From Paraphysomonas bandaiensis (taxonomy: Eukaryota > Chrysophyceae), in assembly GCA_965644295.1 (NCBI GenBank), contig CBFFRP010000024.1, forward strand, positions 1-64,000: DNA of 64,000 nt, written 5' to 3'. Below the pieces are notes generated by a model, which worked only from the letters and a program-made list of their open reading frames with translations, was not told where the DNA came from and made no database searches. Made by a program: the position numbers and the translations under genes. Shown piece by piece: positions 47,201 to 57,654 of the stretch. Position 1 is the stretch's first letter. Each line of letters starts with the position of its first letter.

Positions 47201-50200
47201 TTTCCACATGCCCCAAGAAAATTACAAAGCCGTATAAAGAAAGAGTACGATCCTGCTTCCAGTTTGTCACTGGACAGTTCTGTAGGAGGCGATATCTCGT
47301 AAGAGTTTTTAAAAAATGATTCAATATCATTCACAACAGCACTACCATTGACCTGTCCACTACCAGGAGAGTAGTTAATATTTACAGTAAGAGACCCCCA
47401 ATGTCTCCCACCGTCCCCTACAGAAGCTGTTAAGTCCAATATGAGTGGCTGACAAATCCCAAGTGTTGACGGAGCTGACACTGCAACATTAGGAGGAATT
47501 AGAACAACTGGAGGTGTTGTGTTAACAGTCAGTGCATCCATTGTGCTCCAGTTACCACACTCAGCACTGCTGTATGTACATTTCGCTCTGATGAGACAAC
47601 AATTAACACCAATTGTATCTCCTACAACAATGAGGTCGTCAGTGCTTTCAACATCACGGTACCTCACCGCAACATATTTATCTGAGAGCCATTCACATGA
47701 AGCATACTTCGCTCCCCTAAAAGCGAAGAGGGTATCGCATGGGAAGGGAAGCGACTGGCGACCTCTATCTGTAGCGGAGTCGAAAACTATTTCGAGTAAC
47801 TCCCCTGTGGTGGAAAACGTAGCCGATAACAACTTCGGTATCGGTGGTTCTGAATTAACCTCGTACACAGAAAGTGTGGTCTGCTGAAAAACTGCTTCGT
47901 ATTCATTTGCGGAATCTCCAGAGAAATCGACCACTAACTCATAATCCCCAGCAACCGGTCTATTTAAATCAAAGTAACGGGGCTCCGACCAATCTTGTGA
48001 CGTTAATGTTACATTAGGGGGAAAAAATGGATAAAATAGCTCCGTGCTCATATTCCCATCAACGCGAACAGCACTCACAGAAACCACTACAAAATTTGAC
48101 GGCCTACTGTTACCTGTTAGAATTAGAGCATTCTCAGTAATTAACAGCGCGGGATACTGGGTACTTGAAAATGAGAATAATATTTCCTTACAACAAAGAG
48201 TTTGCGCTCGCTTCGTAGTTTGAAGCATGTACTCATAGGTATAGATATCACTCGCTGATGTGCAATACACGTTGTACCAAGTAAATGGATAAAGTGCTGA
48301 TATATGTACTACACCAGACATTGCATAGTGCTCTTCCACTAAAACAGCAGTTTTCGACAAAGGAATTGTAGTATTCGTCTCATACGCAGAACATAATATC
48401 GGCTCAACGTCAGCAACGGAAACAAAAATACGTAGTCCTTGTCGACAGCTTTCTATTGCTATAATTGACAGCATTTCTGAAGGGCGACTAGAAGGAAGAG
48501 CGGATGGAGTAAACGTAGGGTCCATGCTCCATAAAAACGAAGATGGCAGTACTGTGGGGTGTGGTGGCCAATGAATAGATGGCTGTGATGATGGGACACT
48601 TGTTAGAGGCGTTATCTCACAGACGTAGCCCTTTTGGTGGTTCACTTCTTCGATTTCCCACAATCCATCTTCCATCATAATAGCTGCGTTGCCATTCTTG
48701 AGATCAATACCAACTTCAAAATTAGTGTAATCGGACTGGGGTTCAACATCGTTATCCCACATCCAAACGCCGTCTGAATCACTATCGGAAAACCCAATGT
48801 AGACGCCATTCGTACTCTCACATCCAAGCGCATCACCAACAGCTTCCACCAGATAGGAATTCTCATCATCGTCCTGAACTGCAACTAAGTATCCACCAAG
48901 CGAATTGCAATATGACTGAGCTGTTATGTAATTGTAAGGGTTGGATTGAACCTGATAACAATGGCCGCCGTAGAGACTGAAACCTGCTGGACATTTTACT
49001 GTTGTGGAAATAGAACATGGAACGCGTGAGGCTTCACAAGTATACGTATTTTTTTCCTCGCACGAGCAGTCTATCCAATCCCCATTTTCGATAATACAAG
49101 CACAGTCCATGTTTGTGTCATACTCTACCCAATTGGTATAATTCCCAGTCCCAGATCCATCTTCCCACAGCCAAATCCCTTCTGTTATGGAATCTGTATA
49201 CCCAATAAATCCTTTCCACAATAAGCAGGAATTAAAATATGCACTCCACGCTACATCAAACACACTTTGCTCATTCGCAGTATTTATAGAGACTATATAT
49301 CCGCCATTTTTCGAACACTCCGACCTAATGTCTGTGAAACTTTTTTTCGACGAACTGAAGTAGTAGCAATAGTCACCGTCATTGTATGCATGAAAGCCAG
49401 GTGGGCAGCAATACTTGGATGTTGTAGGAGATATTGTAGGATACGACGATATAAAATTGATCATAGACGCATTCGGACCTAAATTATAATTTACTCTAAC
49501 CTCATCGTCACTCAGGGCACCGTCCCAAATGCGAAACTCATCGAATAAACCAAGCAAGCCGTCATTCTCCCTACTGAGAGAATACAACGCCTGGTCACTA
49601 CTGTGCGGTATTGGTATACCATTCATAGGTAGTTCACCCGTTAGTTCTCCATTTATATACAAGCGCATCGTATCAGAAAACTCACTGCAAACCAAGGCAA
49701 TGTAATGCCATGAGTTGTCGAATACAACATACGATACTACATTGACATATTGCTTGCCATCATCACTGCATATCGAACAATACAGTGAGCTAAAAAGCTG
49801 TCTCCGCGAGCAGAGAATATAGGGGCAAGTATCATCACTGCTCCCAAATTGAAACACCTTTGCATTACCAGAATTTTCACCGGCGTAAACCCATGCTTCA
49901 ATAGTGACAGCTTTCAGGGAATCCAAGAGTGTATTAGGAAGCTTCACAAACTGATTCACATCATCAAAATGAACCTTACCATCACTTATATATGCACTAT
50001 TGAATAGCTCCCCATTGAAATCAGTCCCCCCTACAGAGTCAACTACTACGTTACTGTAGTTTGTTGTAAAGGAGTATCGATGAATCAGTGATGCCCCTGT
50101 TATCTAACATCATACAATCATATTCCATAATAAATAACACTAACCGATAGAACTTGTCCTGATTTCATCTTTACCATCACTATTCAATAACTGATGAGAA

Positions 50201-50322
50201 CTACTGAACTCATTACCATGAACTACGTCCTGTGACTGCAATGAGGCCAACACAATGCATCGATAGAGTGATAGATAACATAAAACAAGAATAATTAAGA
50301 AACATGAAGTGTGTTTATACAT
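41243..50322 (-). CDS. Polycystin-1/REJ-type multidomain cell-surface receptor
   Basis: Nine exons (50145-50322, 43987-50096, 43290-43937, 43064-43242, 42792-43011, 42685-42731, 42426-42609, 41342-42375, 41243-41276) give 2877 aa. Order: signal peptide (FLIILVLCYLSLY); LamG-like domain about 105-255 (ITIEAWVYAG-like core, LFDEFRIWDGALSDDEV); two C-type lectin domains about 275-400 and 422-545 (GIWLWEDGSGTGNYTNW; GVWMWDNDV); a REJ region about 1040-1420 (PSSGYEMSTSFVLSA); an EGF-like module near 1560 (CICDLGYSGLACEY); a GPS-like cysteine motif near 1900 (CETLSYSSHNATCFC). At least six hydrophobic helices follow, the first near 1975. No PLAT domain was seen. The protein is probably a glycan- or matrix-sensing receptor autoproteolysed at the GPS. 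The last tiny exon is uncertain; without it the protein stops at 41338. Confidence 0.85.
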
Positions 50323-50681
50323 ATATAAAGATTAAAGTTCACCAATCAGCATTGTGGATGATTCAGTATCTTAAAGGGACCAAGTTATCTAAACTTCATT
50401 TCTAATATATGATATGTACAATGCATGTCCTGGATGTCACATAATACATATGTGAATATGCATAACCATCACAAACTACATAAAATAAAGTTCGGACTAC
50501 GGAGTATACAGATGGCGTATTCCTGTATTATTATGGAAGGAAGGAAGGGTGTGGAAGACTTGTATATGTATATATGTAGCATGTTAGTCTATCAGCTATA
50601 CAGTGTTGTGTCAATGCAAGTCAAAGAGAAGTGATCATAATAAGGAGTAAGAAATAATAATAGGACTAAAACTGCATTACG
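50323..50681. promoter_or_regulatory. Divergent intergenic region between the receptor and saposin-fold genes
   Basis: This 359-bp region separates two start codons facing away from each other, so it should contain both promoters. It includes GCTATACAGTGTTG near 50592, a weak relative of the CTGCTGTAT motif. Confidence 0.35.
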
Positions 50682-51586
50682 ATGGTCAGTTTTAAAACAG
50701 TTTATTTAGTTTCTCTGCTATTCTTTGCAGTTTCTGCGAAGAAGCCGACTAAAAAGCCCTCAAACAAAGATGGACCCCACATTGCATGTGACGTGTGTAA
50801 CAATGCAGTGGATAACTTATTTGAGGCTGTAAAAGATGCTCGTAGTAAAGCTCCTTATCAGAAACTAGATGAAGGAGAGATTCAGGATATAATTGATTCC
50901 ATTTGTAAAAATGATGACCCCAATGGGGAGTGGATACGCCGACTTGACATAGTGGAGAAACTAAAAGAAAAGGGTACTTTTCTCGAGTTAGATGAGCCTG
51001 GAGGGGTATCTAAGTGTGGTGTGGAATGCCAAACAATCACAAAGAGCTGTGATGATTTGTTTGAGAACGACATTGATGCAGACGAATTGTCCGCTATGCT
51101 GTGGAAGAATAAATTATCCAAGAAGGAAGCGAAGGTACTGTTGTGATGGTATTGCTAGCCTCACTTATCGTTGAATAAAACAGAAAACGGTATGCAGAGA
51201 GTGGTCCAATAGATGCTCCAAAAAGGCAAAGCCAATTACCTTTGTCAGAGAAGATGAGCAGTTCGTTGAAATGTCGGACAAGGATCTCCAAATGGAACAG
51301 TTAATGGCACAGATGAATGCAGCGGGTATGATAGTGTGATTTATTTTATATACATGTAGTGAGAAGTGATCTAATTACAGGAATGGGTGGTATGAGCATG
51401 TATAACCGAGACGATATGGAGGATATGGTGGCGAATGGGGGGTTTGGCGGCATGGGTGGCGATTATGATGATTACGGAGATGGTGGACTTGATCCAGAGA
51501 TGGCTGGGGGCTATGGTGGTTTTGGGGATATGGGTGCAGGATTTGGAAATGCAGATGACCTGCAGAATAAGGGATACGAGCTTTAA
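50682..51586 (+). CDS. Secretory-pathway saposin B-type domain protein
   Basis: Three exons (50682-51134, 51184-51325, 51381-51586), introns 49 and 55 nt, give 266 aa. A signal peptide (VYLVSLLFFAVSA) is followed by a Lys-rich stretch and a saposin-like helical domain with paired cysteines (IACDVCNNAVDNLFEAV; KCGVECQTITKSCDDLF). After the first intron, TVCREWSNRCSKKAKP adds two more cysteines. The C-terminal third is acidic and very rich in Gly, Met and Asp (GGFGGMGGDYDDYGDGG) and ends in GYEL, which is not a standard retention signal. Disulfide-bonded small saposin-fold proteins act in the ER/Golgi lumen or are secreted, often as lipid binders or folding helpers. The exact role here is unknown. 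Confidence 0.8.
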
Positions 51587-52031
51587 ATGGGTCGAGGATG
51601 TATAGCTCGTAGTTAAGTTTTAGTATCTGTAGATAGATGGTGCGATTCGTTGCTGCTATCACCTTAAAATCAATACATTCTCATATTAACATATCGTCGG
51701 TATGTATCAGTGATAGCTCAACACGCATAAGTGTGTCACTTCTCAATTCTCAACATCATCTATTTCTGAATACTGGCTGTTGCCCTTTGTGACTGCTGCA
51801 ATATCTGAACGACATCAGATAACTTTTGTGTTGCAATATCTCGGATTCGTGACTGTATCAAATAAATACTGGATTTAGTTATTATATATTACGATAATAA
51901 TGATGTAACCACATCTCGTTGTCGCAGTGAAACACCAAATAAAGGAAAACCTATGTCTCAACGAACAAAGACAGAGCAAACTCTATACCGATGCATTATA
52001 AATGTAAACAAGAATCCCCAATGCGTAAACA
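51587..52031. other. Intergenic DNA between convergent genes
   Basis: AT-rich 3' flanks of the two neighbouring genes; nothing else recognised. Confidence 0.6.
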
Positions 52032-52685
52032 CTACGGATGAAAACTTGCTTTATTAAATTCAGTGGCTCCAAGCGACATAGCCAAGGCCCGAACACCACT
52101 GATGTTAACGTCGGGCCGTTCCACAGCAGTACATTCCACTTCTAATCCAGCTTCCACACATGCAATCACAAAAGAACAAACATCGCCAAACTTGGCATCG
52201 GTAGTAGGCTTCATAATTTCCTGATGCTGCTTTGGGTTGTCACTGTTAAGGCTAATGCACATTTTATCGATCCCTGAATCACGCAGTCTTAATGCAAGAT
52301 CGGATGCATCAGAACTAGACACGAGACCATTGGTTTTTATCCGCAATGGAACACCATGTCGTTTATCTTTAATCATGGTAGCAGCATCACATATAACTTC
52401 AGCTCTAAGAAGTGGTTCTCCATATCCCGCAAAGGTTACTTGTTCCGAATCCATGGAGCTGACCGCAATTTTACCAGCCTCGAAAGCTTGATCAACAGCA
52501 TCAAAAATCATATCACTGGTGGGTTCAAAATCCGTGTCATTTTCATAACTCAGTTTACAAAATCCTGATTCTGAAGGCATAGTAAACGACGGTCCACGTA
52601 ACACCACAGGTGACAGAGAGTTCACTCTGTTGGTCACTGACACATAGAGATTGCCTCGTAACCAGTAGGTAAGTCCACGTATCAT
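52032..52685 (-). CDS. Radical-SAM-like fold protein lacking the cluster cysteines
   Basis: Single exon, 217 aa from the ATG at 52685. The body resembles the TatD-associated type of radical SAM protein: LYVSVTNRVNSLSP, then VTFAGYGEPLLRAEVI (the glycine-rich SAM-contact segment), LRIKTNGL and MCISLNSDNPKQHQEI. The Cys-x3-Cys-x2-Cys that normally binds the 4Fe-4S cluster after the first strand is absent: where TNRCxxxCxxC is expected the protein reads TNRVNSLSPVVLRGPSF. It is also short for the family. Either it is a catalytically dead or repurposed paralog, or cysteines are supplied by unrecognised exons. No signal peptide is evident. It starts 136 bp from GTGCTGTATGCTACTGTATA. Confidence 0.65.
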   Translation of the reverse strand: MIRGLTYWLRGNLYVSVTNRVNSLSPVVLRGPSFTMPSESGFCKLSYENDTDFEPTSDMIFDAVDQAFEAGKIAVSSMDSEQVTFAGYGEPLLRAEVICDAATMIKDKRHGVPLRIKTNGLVSSSDASDLALRLRDSGIDKMCISLNSDNPKQHQEIMKPTTDAKFGDVCSFVIACVEAGLEVECTAVERPDVNISGVRALAMSLGATEFNKASFHP

Positions 52686-52951
52686 CAATCTTTATCGTGG
52701 CATAATATACGTCTACTCTCCAATTGGAATAATAGTTCCGAGCTGAGAGCTGTCAGAATCATACATGACTGTGTGTTGAGCTCTGTACAATGCGATATGG
52801 CGATATATATACGTATCACTGTGCTGTATGCTACTGTATACTGCATACTCCTGCAGGATTTTTTTTGGTTTGCGACACCACTCAGTAGTTCTTATTGTAG
52901 TTTATTGTATTATCGTGTATACCATTTACTACTCGATCCTGTAAAGATACA
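52686..52951. promoter_or_regulatory. Upstream region of the radical-SAM-like gene
   Basis: It contains GTGCTGTATGCTACTGTATA at 52821-52840, a double version of the recurrent motif, 136 bp from the start codon. The copia element is inserted at the far end of this region. Confidence 0.35.
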
Positions 52952-52956
52952 CGCAT

Positions 52957-53243
52957 CGTAGAGGAATGAGAGGATGTTCTTTTCAGTTTAGTACTTGAAG
53001 TGACTGTATAAGATATGCATAGGGCACATAGAGGTGTATGGTGTTATGTTATGCAGTGTGTAGTGTACGGCTGTAGAATAGAGGCATAATTTCCTCTTAC
53101 TGAGAAGTTCTGTAGTAACGATAAAGAGAACCTTGCTTTGACTACCTGTAGTGTAGACTGTGTGAAAGCAACGGGGGTATTCCGTCCGTTTATTGATTTG
53201 TAACATCCGTAACATTCGACCGAGTACCGTATTTTTCTCTGCG
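52957..53243 (+). repeat. 5' LTR (287 bp)
   Basis: It begins CGTAGAGG and ends CTCTGCG, so its termini are the imperfect inverted repeat CG(T/C)AGAG rather than the usual TG...CA. It contains CATAATTTCCTCTTAC at 53085-53100, which is complementary to the sequence right after the LTR and is the predicted 5' end of the genomic RNA. Confidence 0.97.
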
Positions 53244-53258
53244 TAAGAGGAAATTATG
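53243..53258 (+). promoter_or_regulatory. Primer-binding site, apparently for self-priming
   Basis: GTAAGAGGAAATTATG (last LTR base plus 15 internal bases) is the exact reverse complement of 53085-53100 in the LTR. No TGG-starting sequence matching a tRNA 3' end is present at the junction. The final ATG is the gag-pol start codon. Confidence 0.75.
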
Positions 53259-56200
53259 AAGAAGACAACGAACGACAAGCCAACAAGATTTGCAAGATTC
53301 GGCAAGAAACCGAGCACCGATAGACCAGAACATGTACCGACTTTAAGATATGGTGCCAACTCAAACTTCGCCACATTCAAACAGAGGCTTGTAGTGGTGG
53401 GCATGCAAAAGTACGGTGATCTTGCACGCCTAGTAGAGCTGGACAAATATTATGAGCCCGATGCGATAAACCCAGAGGATTTTGATTTGGAAGACGACCC
53501 CTATGGAGTTAACCTCGACCTGATGAAGGACAAGACCAAGACCAGAGGGAGATTAATAGACAAGATGCGGAACGATAGATCGGCATTCTACTCATTCATG
53601 GTAGACCATCTGAGCCACGAATCAATGGATGCAGTCAAGCTATTAGATGAATACGAGCTCATGAACAGGACTAAGGATCCTCTACTACTATGGCTGGCTA
53701 TCAAACAAACCCACAAAGTATCCACTAACTCCAGCGTAAGTACAGTGGTACGAGCAGAAGCGAGGAAAAGGTACAAAGACGCTAAACAGGGAGCATATGA
53801 GAGTATAGTTACTTATAAGGAGAGGTTTGATCATCTATTAGAAGCCTACAAAGACATGAACAACGCGGAAATGAATGAAGAGGACATCGCGATGGATTTC
53901 TTCGAAGGGCTGGACGACACGAGATATGGCGAGTTCAAAACTAGCTATCTCAACGATCTAACAATGGGAACGCAAACAGCACCTACACACGTAAATGAAA
54001 TATATACTAAAGCATCAAAATATCTAACGCCGAAGAGAGCAACGAGAGCAGGCGGCGGATCTGCATTCGTGAGCAAATCGAAGTCTGAGAAAGGCAAGAA
54101 ATCAGCAGATAGCGATGATACACCAGAGCAGCAACAAGGGAACGACACGAAGTCGCACAACAGCAAACGTGGTCAGAAAAAAAGGCAGCTCATATGTTGG
54201 GGCTGCGGTGAGCCAGGCCACAGAATGAACGAATGTCCCGACAGCAGTCAAGAATCAGAAAACAAGCACTGCACGACAACAATGTTGAACGCCTTCACGT
54301 CAGGAAGCGAGCCATTCCAATGGTACGAAGTATTACTCGACAATCAGGCGGATGTCTCGGTAGTACACCCAAGACTACTGAACAATGAAAGACCGGCGTC
54401 CAGAGGATGCACCGTGGCGGGATTATCGGGACACGCACTGGAACTACCGAATGTAGGCGAGCTAGACCAATTCTTCACCTGTAAGACAGCAGATGAGCTA
54501 AGGGCAAGCGTACTATGTCAGGCGGACGTAGAAGACATATATGAAGTGACATATAGGCAGGGAGAGTCTTTCACTGTGCACTTACCTGACAGTGATTTGA
54601 CTTTCTATCGAAAGAACAAGATGTATGTGGCCGACATGCGCGACTGGGCGACGGCCAAAGTCAACGTAACGACTGTAGCGGAGCGCGAAGCCCAATATTC
54701 GAAAGTAGAAGTCGCGAGAGCGCGAGAAGCACGAGACCTGATCCGAAACTCGGGCTTCGACTCGGAGAGAGATGCTGTGCAGCTAGTGAGCGACGGAAAC
54801 GTTACAGGGGTGCGACTTACCCCGAGTGATATCAGAAGAGCTTTTGACATATATGGGAGACCGTTCGAAGCGGTGAGAGGCAAGCAGACGAATAAGAAAG
54901 TCAGCCGGCAATACGCGGATCCGGAACTGAAGGCAGAACAGCAGAAGGAGCAAAGGCTGTACACAGACATCTTCAGTGTGAGACAGCAATCGTTCATGCT
55001 CACACTAGCGGAACCATTGGGACTAACCATCGTTACTTCACTCGAAAACGAAACAACGGATCAGTTGGGATTGGCCTTACAGGAACAAGTAAACCTGTTA
55101 AGAAGCTACGGATATATACCGACAGTTACCTACCTGGACCCTCAGCCGGGATTCAAGGCCCTGAGAGGCAAAATCTCAGGGATGGAGATTGACGTGGCAG
55201 GGGCTGGAGATCACCTGGACAAGATCGACGCGAAGATTAGGCGACTCAAAGAGACAATACGCAGTGTACATTCAGGGCTACCATGGAACCTACCAGATGC
55301 CAACGTCAGAGACCTGGTGAGATACGCCAACAGCCGCATGAACTTGAGGAGGCCATCCACCAATGGCACAACTGTAGCACCGCGAGTGGCATTGACTGGT
55401 CGGAAACCCAATTATAAAAAGGAACTGTCACTGGCTTTTGGGGACTACGTAGAATGTTATGACCCGAAGGTCAAGAGCAATAACGCGGAGCAGGCCAGAA
55501 CAGAACCATGTATCGCGCTGTATCCATCCGGCAACGCAAACGGGAGTTGGATATTTTTAAACCTTAAAACAAATAAATATGTGAGTAGGACCAACTGGGT
55601 GAAGATGGTGACCACGCAAATAGTAATAGACGCCGTGAACAGAATATCGTCATTGCACAACAAGTCACACTCACCTGTCACGACCAGCGAGAATGAGAGT
55701 CGAGAGATCGAGGATACCACGCCACCAGCTGAGAATGACGAGATCGATAAGCCGAAGGAGCCTCACGAGGAGGGGCAGATGACAGCCATTGACACAGACG
55801 AAGGGCACGGCCACACAGAAGAGAGAGAGAGAACAAAAATCACGGAACTAGTCGACGATGATGGCGACAGGGCTGATGGGCCGAGCGAACAGGAACCGGG
55901 CGCTGCAACACCCAACGACATCGACGATCCGGAAATTACAGGGGTGGAAACTACAGGGATGACACACAATACAAGCGAAGTACTATCATCACCATCAGCC
56001 GGAGCAAGGATAGCGGCAGGCACAAGAAGAAAGCCCGTAATGTATCGAGCCTATCACACAAGCGTAACCAAAGGTTTAAAGGAACACGGCAAAGAAGCCT
56101 ACCTGGCGATAGTACGGGAGCTGAAGCAGCTGCTGCATGAAAAAAAGGCGATAGTTCCAGTACACCGGAGTGACCTGTCAAAGACTCAACTCAAACGAAC

Positions 56201-57638
56201 AATTCGATCGCTGATGTTTTTGAAGACGAAATACGACGGACTCGGAAGGTTCGAGAAAATCAAGGCGAGGCTGGTTGCGAACGGGGCACAGCAGGATCGG
56301 AAACTGTACCCAGACACGTCGTCACCCACTGTGGACATACAGTCAGTATTTGCATGCCTAGCAATAGCAGCGAGAGAGGGGAGACATGTATCGACAATTG
56401 ATATAGGTGGTGCATACCTCAATGCGGAGATGTCAGGCGAAGAGGTAATAATGGAATTGGAGCCGATGTTGGCCACAATACTCAGAAAACTAGACCCCAC
56501 AATCCAGCCGTATGTTGATGAAAGAGGCAAAATATTGGTGCGCCTAGACAAAGCGTTATATGGATGCGTGCAGAGCGCCAAGCTCTGGTACAACACGATA
56601 AGAGCTTACCTGGAGAGCATTGGTTTCGTGGCTAACCCGGTGGATCAGTGTGTTCTCAATAGGACTGTCAACGGCAAGCAGTGCACTATAACACTACACG
56701 TGGACGATCTGCTAGTGCTATCACAAGACAAGCGTGACACCGAGTGGTTGGTGGAACAACTAAAGAAACAATATGGTGAGGTAAAATACTGTGATGAGAA
56801 AGACATGTCGTATTTAGGTATGCATGTGAGCATGATAGATGACAGGGCAGTGGTGTCAATGAGGGCTTACCTAGACGGAGTGCTGGAGGAGGCAGCGGTC
56901 ACTGGCAGAGCAGCATCTCCAGCGACATCATCACTGTTCGCAGAGGGCGCAGGACAGAAATTGGGGAGGAAGGAGGCTGCCAATTTCCATTCAGTGGTGG
57001 CCAAATTGCTATATCTGTCAATAAGAGTTAGACCAGACATCCTGCTCAGTATAGCGTACCTCACAACAAGAGTGAAGGGTCCGACAATCGGAGATCAGCA
57101 GAAGTTGAATCGAGTGCTGAAATACCTTGCGCACACAAGGGATCAAGATCTGCAGCTGAAGATTGGAGAACAGCTGCGGGTAAGAAGCTTCATCGACGCT
57201 TCGTTCGCCACCCACGAAGACGGAAAAGGGCATACAGGCGTAGTTGTACAGCTTGGAGGGGCCACAGTACTATGCCGATCAACTAAGCAGCGAATCGTGA
57301 CGAAGGACTCGACCGAATCCGAGCTGGTCGGCCTATCTGATATGATGTCTAATGCAATGAGATTACATGAGTTTGTGTGTGGGCAGGGCTATGCGCTTGA
57401 CCCACCTGTTATTTATCAGGACAACTTGTCGAATCTCAGTCTCGTAACGAAAGGAGGAGGCAAATACCGATCGAAATATCTACGAGTAAGGCAGGCTTTA
57501 GTCGAAGAACACCATGATAGGGGAGACGTGAAGCTTCAGTACTTACCTACAGGAGAGATGTTGGCTGATGTGCTGACTAAACCCCTACAAGGAAAATTGT
57601 TTCGTCATTTGATATGTCTGATCGTTGGGAACGAGTAG
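53256..57638 (+). CDS. Copia gag-pol polyprotein, 1460 aa, single frame
   Basis: Gag occupies about the first 340 residues and ends with a zinc knuckle CWGCGEPGHRMNEC (C-x2-C-x4-H-x4-C). The protease follows (WYEVLLDNQADVSVVHPRLL). The integrase core spans about 560-720: first Asp in LYTDIFSVRQ, second in VTYLDPQPGF, third acidic position in DHLDKIDAKIRRLKE, where Asp stands at the place I would align with the usual Glu. The His/Cys zinc-binding module before it is not recognisable. Reverse transcriptase spans about 990-1200 (STIDIGGAYLNAEM; LHVDDLLVLS, a variant of YVDD). RNase H is C-terminal (RSFIDASFATHEDGKG; VTKDSTESELVGL; MLADVLTKPLQG). Gag and Pol lie in one frame, so any Gag excess must be made post-translationally or by splicing. 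Confidence 0.95.
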   Translation: MKKTTNDKPTRFARFGKKPSTDRPEHVPTLRYGANSNFATFKQRLVVVGMQKYGDLARLVELDKYYEPDAINPEDFDLEDDPYGVNLDLMKDKTKTRGRLIDKMRNDRSAFYSFMVDHLSHESMDAVKLLDEYELMNRTKDPLLLWLAIKQTHKVSTNSSVSTVVRAEARKRYKDAKQGAYESIVTYKERFDHLLEAYKDMNNAEMNEEDIAMDFFEGLDDTRYGEFKTSYLNDLTMGTQTAPTHVNEIYTKASKYLTPKRATRAGGGSAFVSKSKSEKGKKSADSDDTPEQQQGNDTKSHNSKRGQKKRQLICWGCGEPGHRMNECPDSSQESENKHCTTTMLNAFTSGSEPFQWYEVLLDNQADVSVVHPRLLNNERPASRGCTVAGLSGHALELPNVGELDQFFTCKTADELRASVLCQADVEDIYEVTYRQGESFTVHLPDSDLTFYRKNKMYVADMRDWATAKVNVTTVAEREAQYSKVEVARAREARDLIRNSGFDSERDAVQLVSDGNVTGVRLTPSDIRRAFDIYGRPFEAVRGKQTNKKVSRQYADPELKAEQQKEQRLYTDIFSVRQQSFMLTLAEPLGLTIVTSLENETTDQLGLALQEQVNLLRSYGYIPTVTYLDPQPGFKALRGKISGMEIDVAGAGDHLDKIDAKIRRLKETIRSVHSGLPWNLPDANVRDLVRYANSRMNLRRPSTNGTTVAPRVALTGRKPNYKKELSLAFGDYVECYDPKVKSNNAEQARTEPCIALYPSGNANGSWIFLNLKTNKYVSRTNWVKMVTTQIVIDAVNRISSLHNKSHSPVTTSENESREIEDTTPPAENDEIDKPKEPHEEGQMTAIDTDEGHGHTEERERTKITELVDDDGDRADGPSEQEPGAATPNDIDDPEITGVETTGMTHNTSEVLSSPSAGARIAAGTRRKPVMYRAYHTSVTKGLKEHGKEAYLAIVRELKQLLHEKKAIVPVHRSDLSKTQLKRTIRSLMFLKTKYDGLGRFEKIKARLVANGAQQDRKLYPDTSSPTVDIQSVFACLAIAAREGRHVSTIDIGGAYLNAEMSGEEVIMELEPMLATILRKLDPTIQPYVDERGKILVRLDKALYGCVQSAKLWYNTIRAYLESIGFVANPVDQCVLNRTVNGKQCTITLHVDDLLVLSQDKRDTEWLVEQLKKQYGEVKYCDEKDMSYLGMHVSMIDDRAVVSMRAYLDGVLEEAAVTGRAASPATSSLFAEGAGQKLGRKEAANFHSVVAKLLYLSIRVRPDILLSIAYLTTRVKGPTIGDQQKLNRVLKYLAHTRDQDLQLKIGEQLRVRSFIDASFATHEDGKGHTGVVVQLGGATVLCRSTKQRIVTKDSTESELVGLSDMMSNAMRLHEFVCGQGYALDPPVIYQDNLSNLSLVTKGGGKYRSKYLRVRQALVEEHHDRGDVKLQYLPTGEMLADVLTKPLQGKLFRHLICLIVGNE

Positions 57639-57654
57639 ACACATCACAGGGGTG

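Noticed and set aside
52988-53446. Minus-strand ORF through the 5' LTR, partly repeated at 57686-57976
   Set aside because: The shared part is simply the LTR sequence; no coding evidence.
53945-57233. Minus-strand ORFs across the copia element
   Set aside because: Shadows of the 1460-codon gag-pol frame with no domains.
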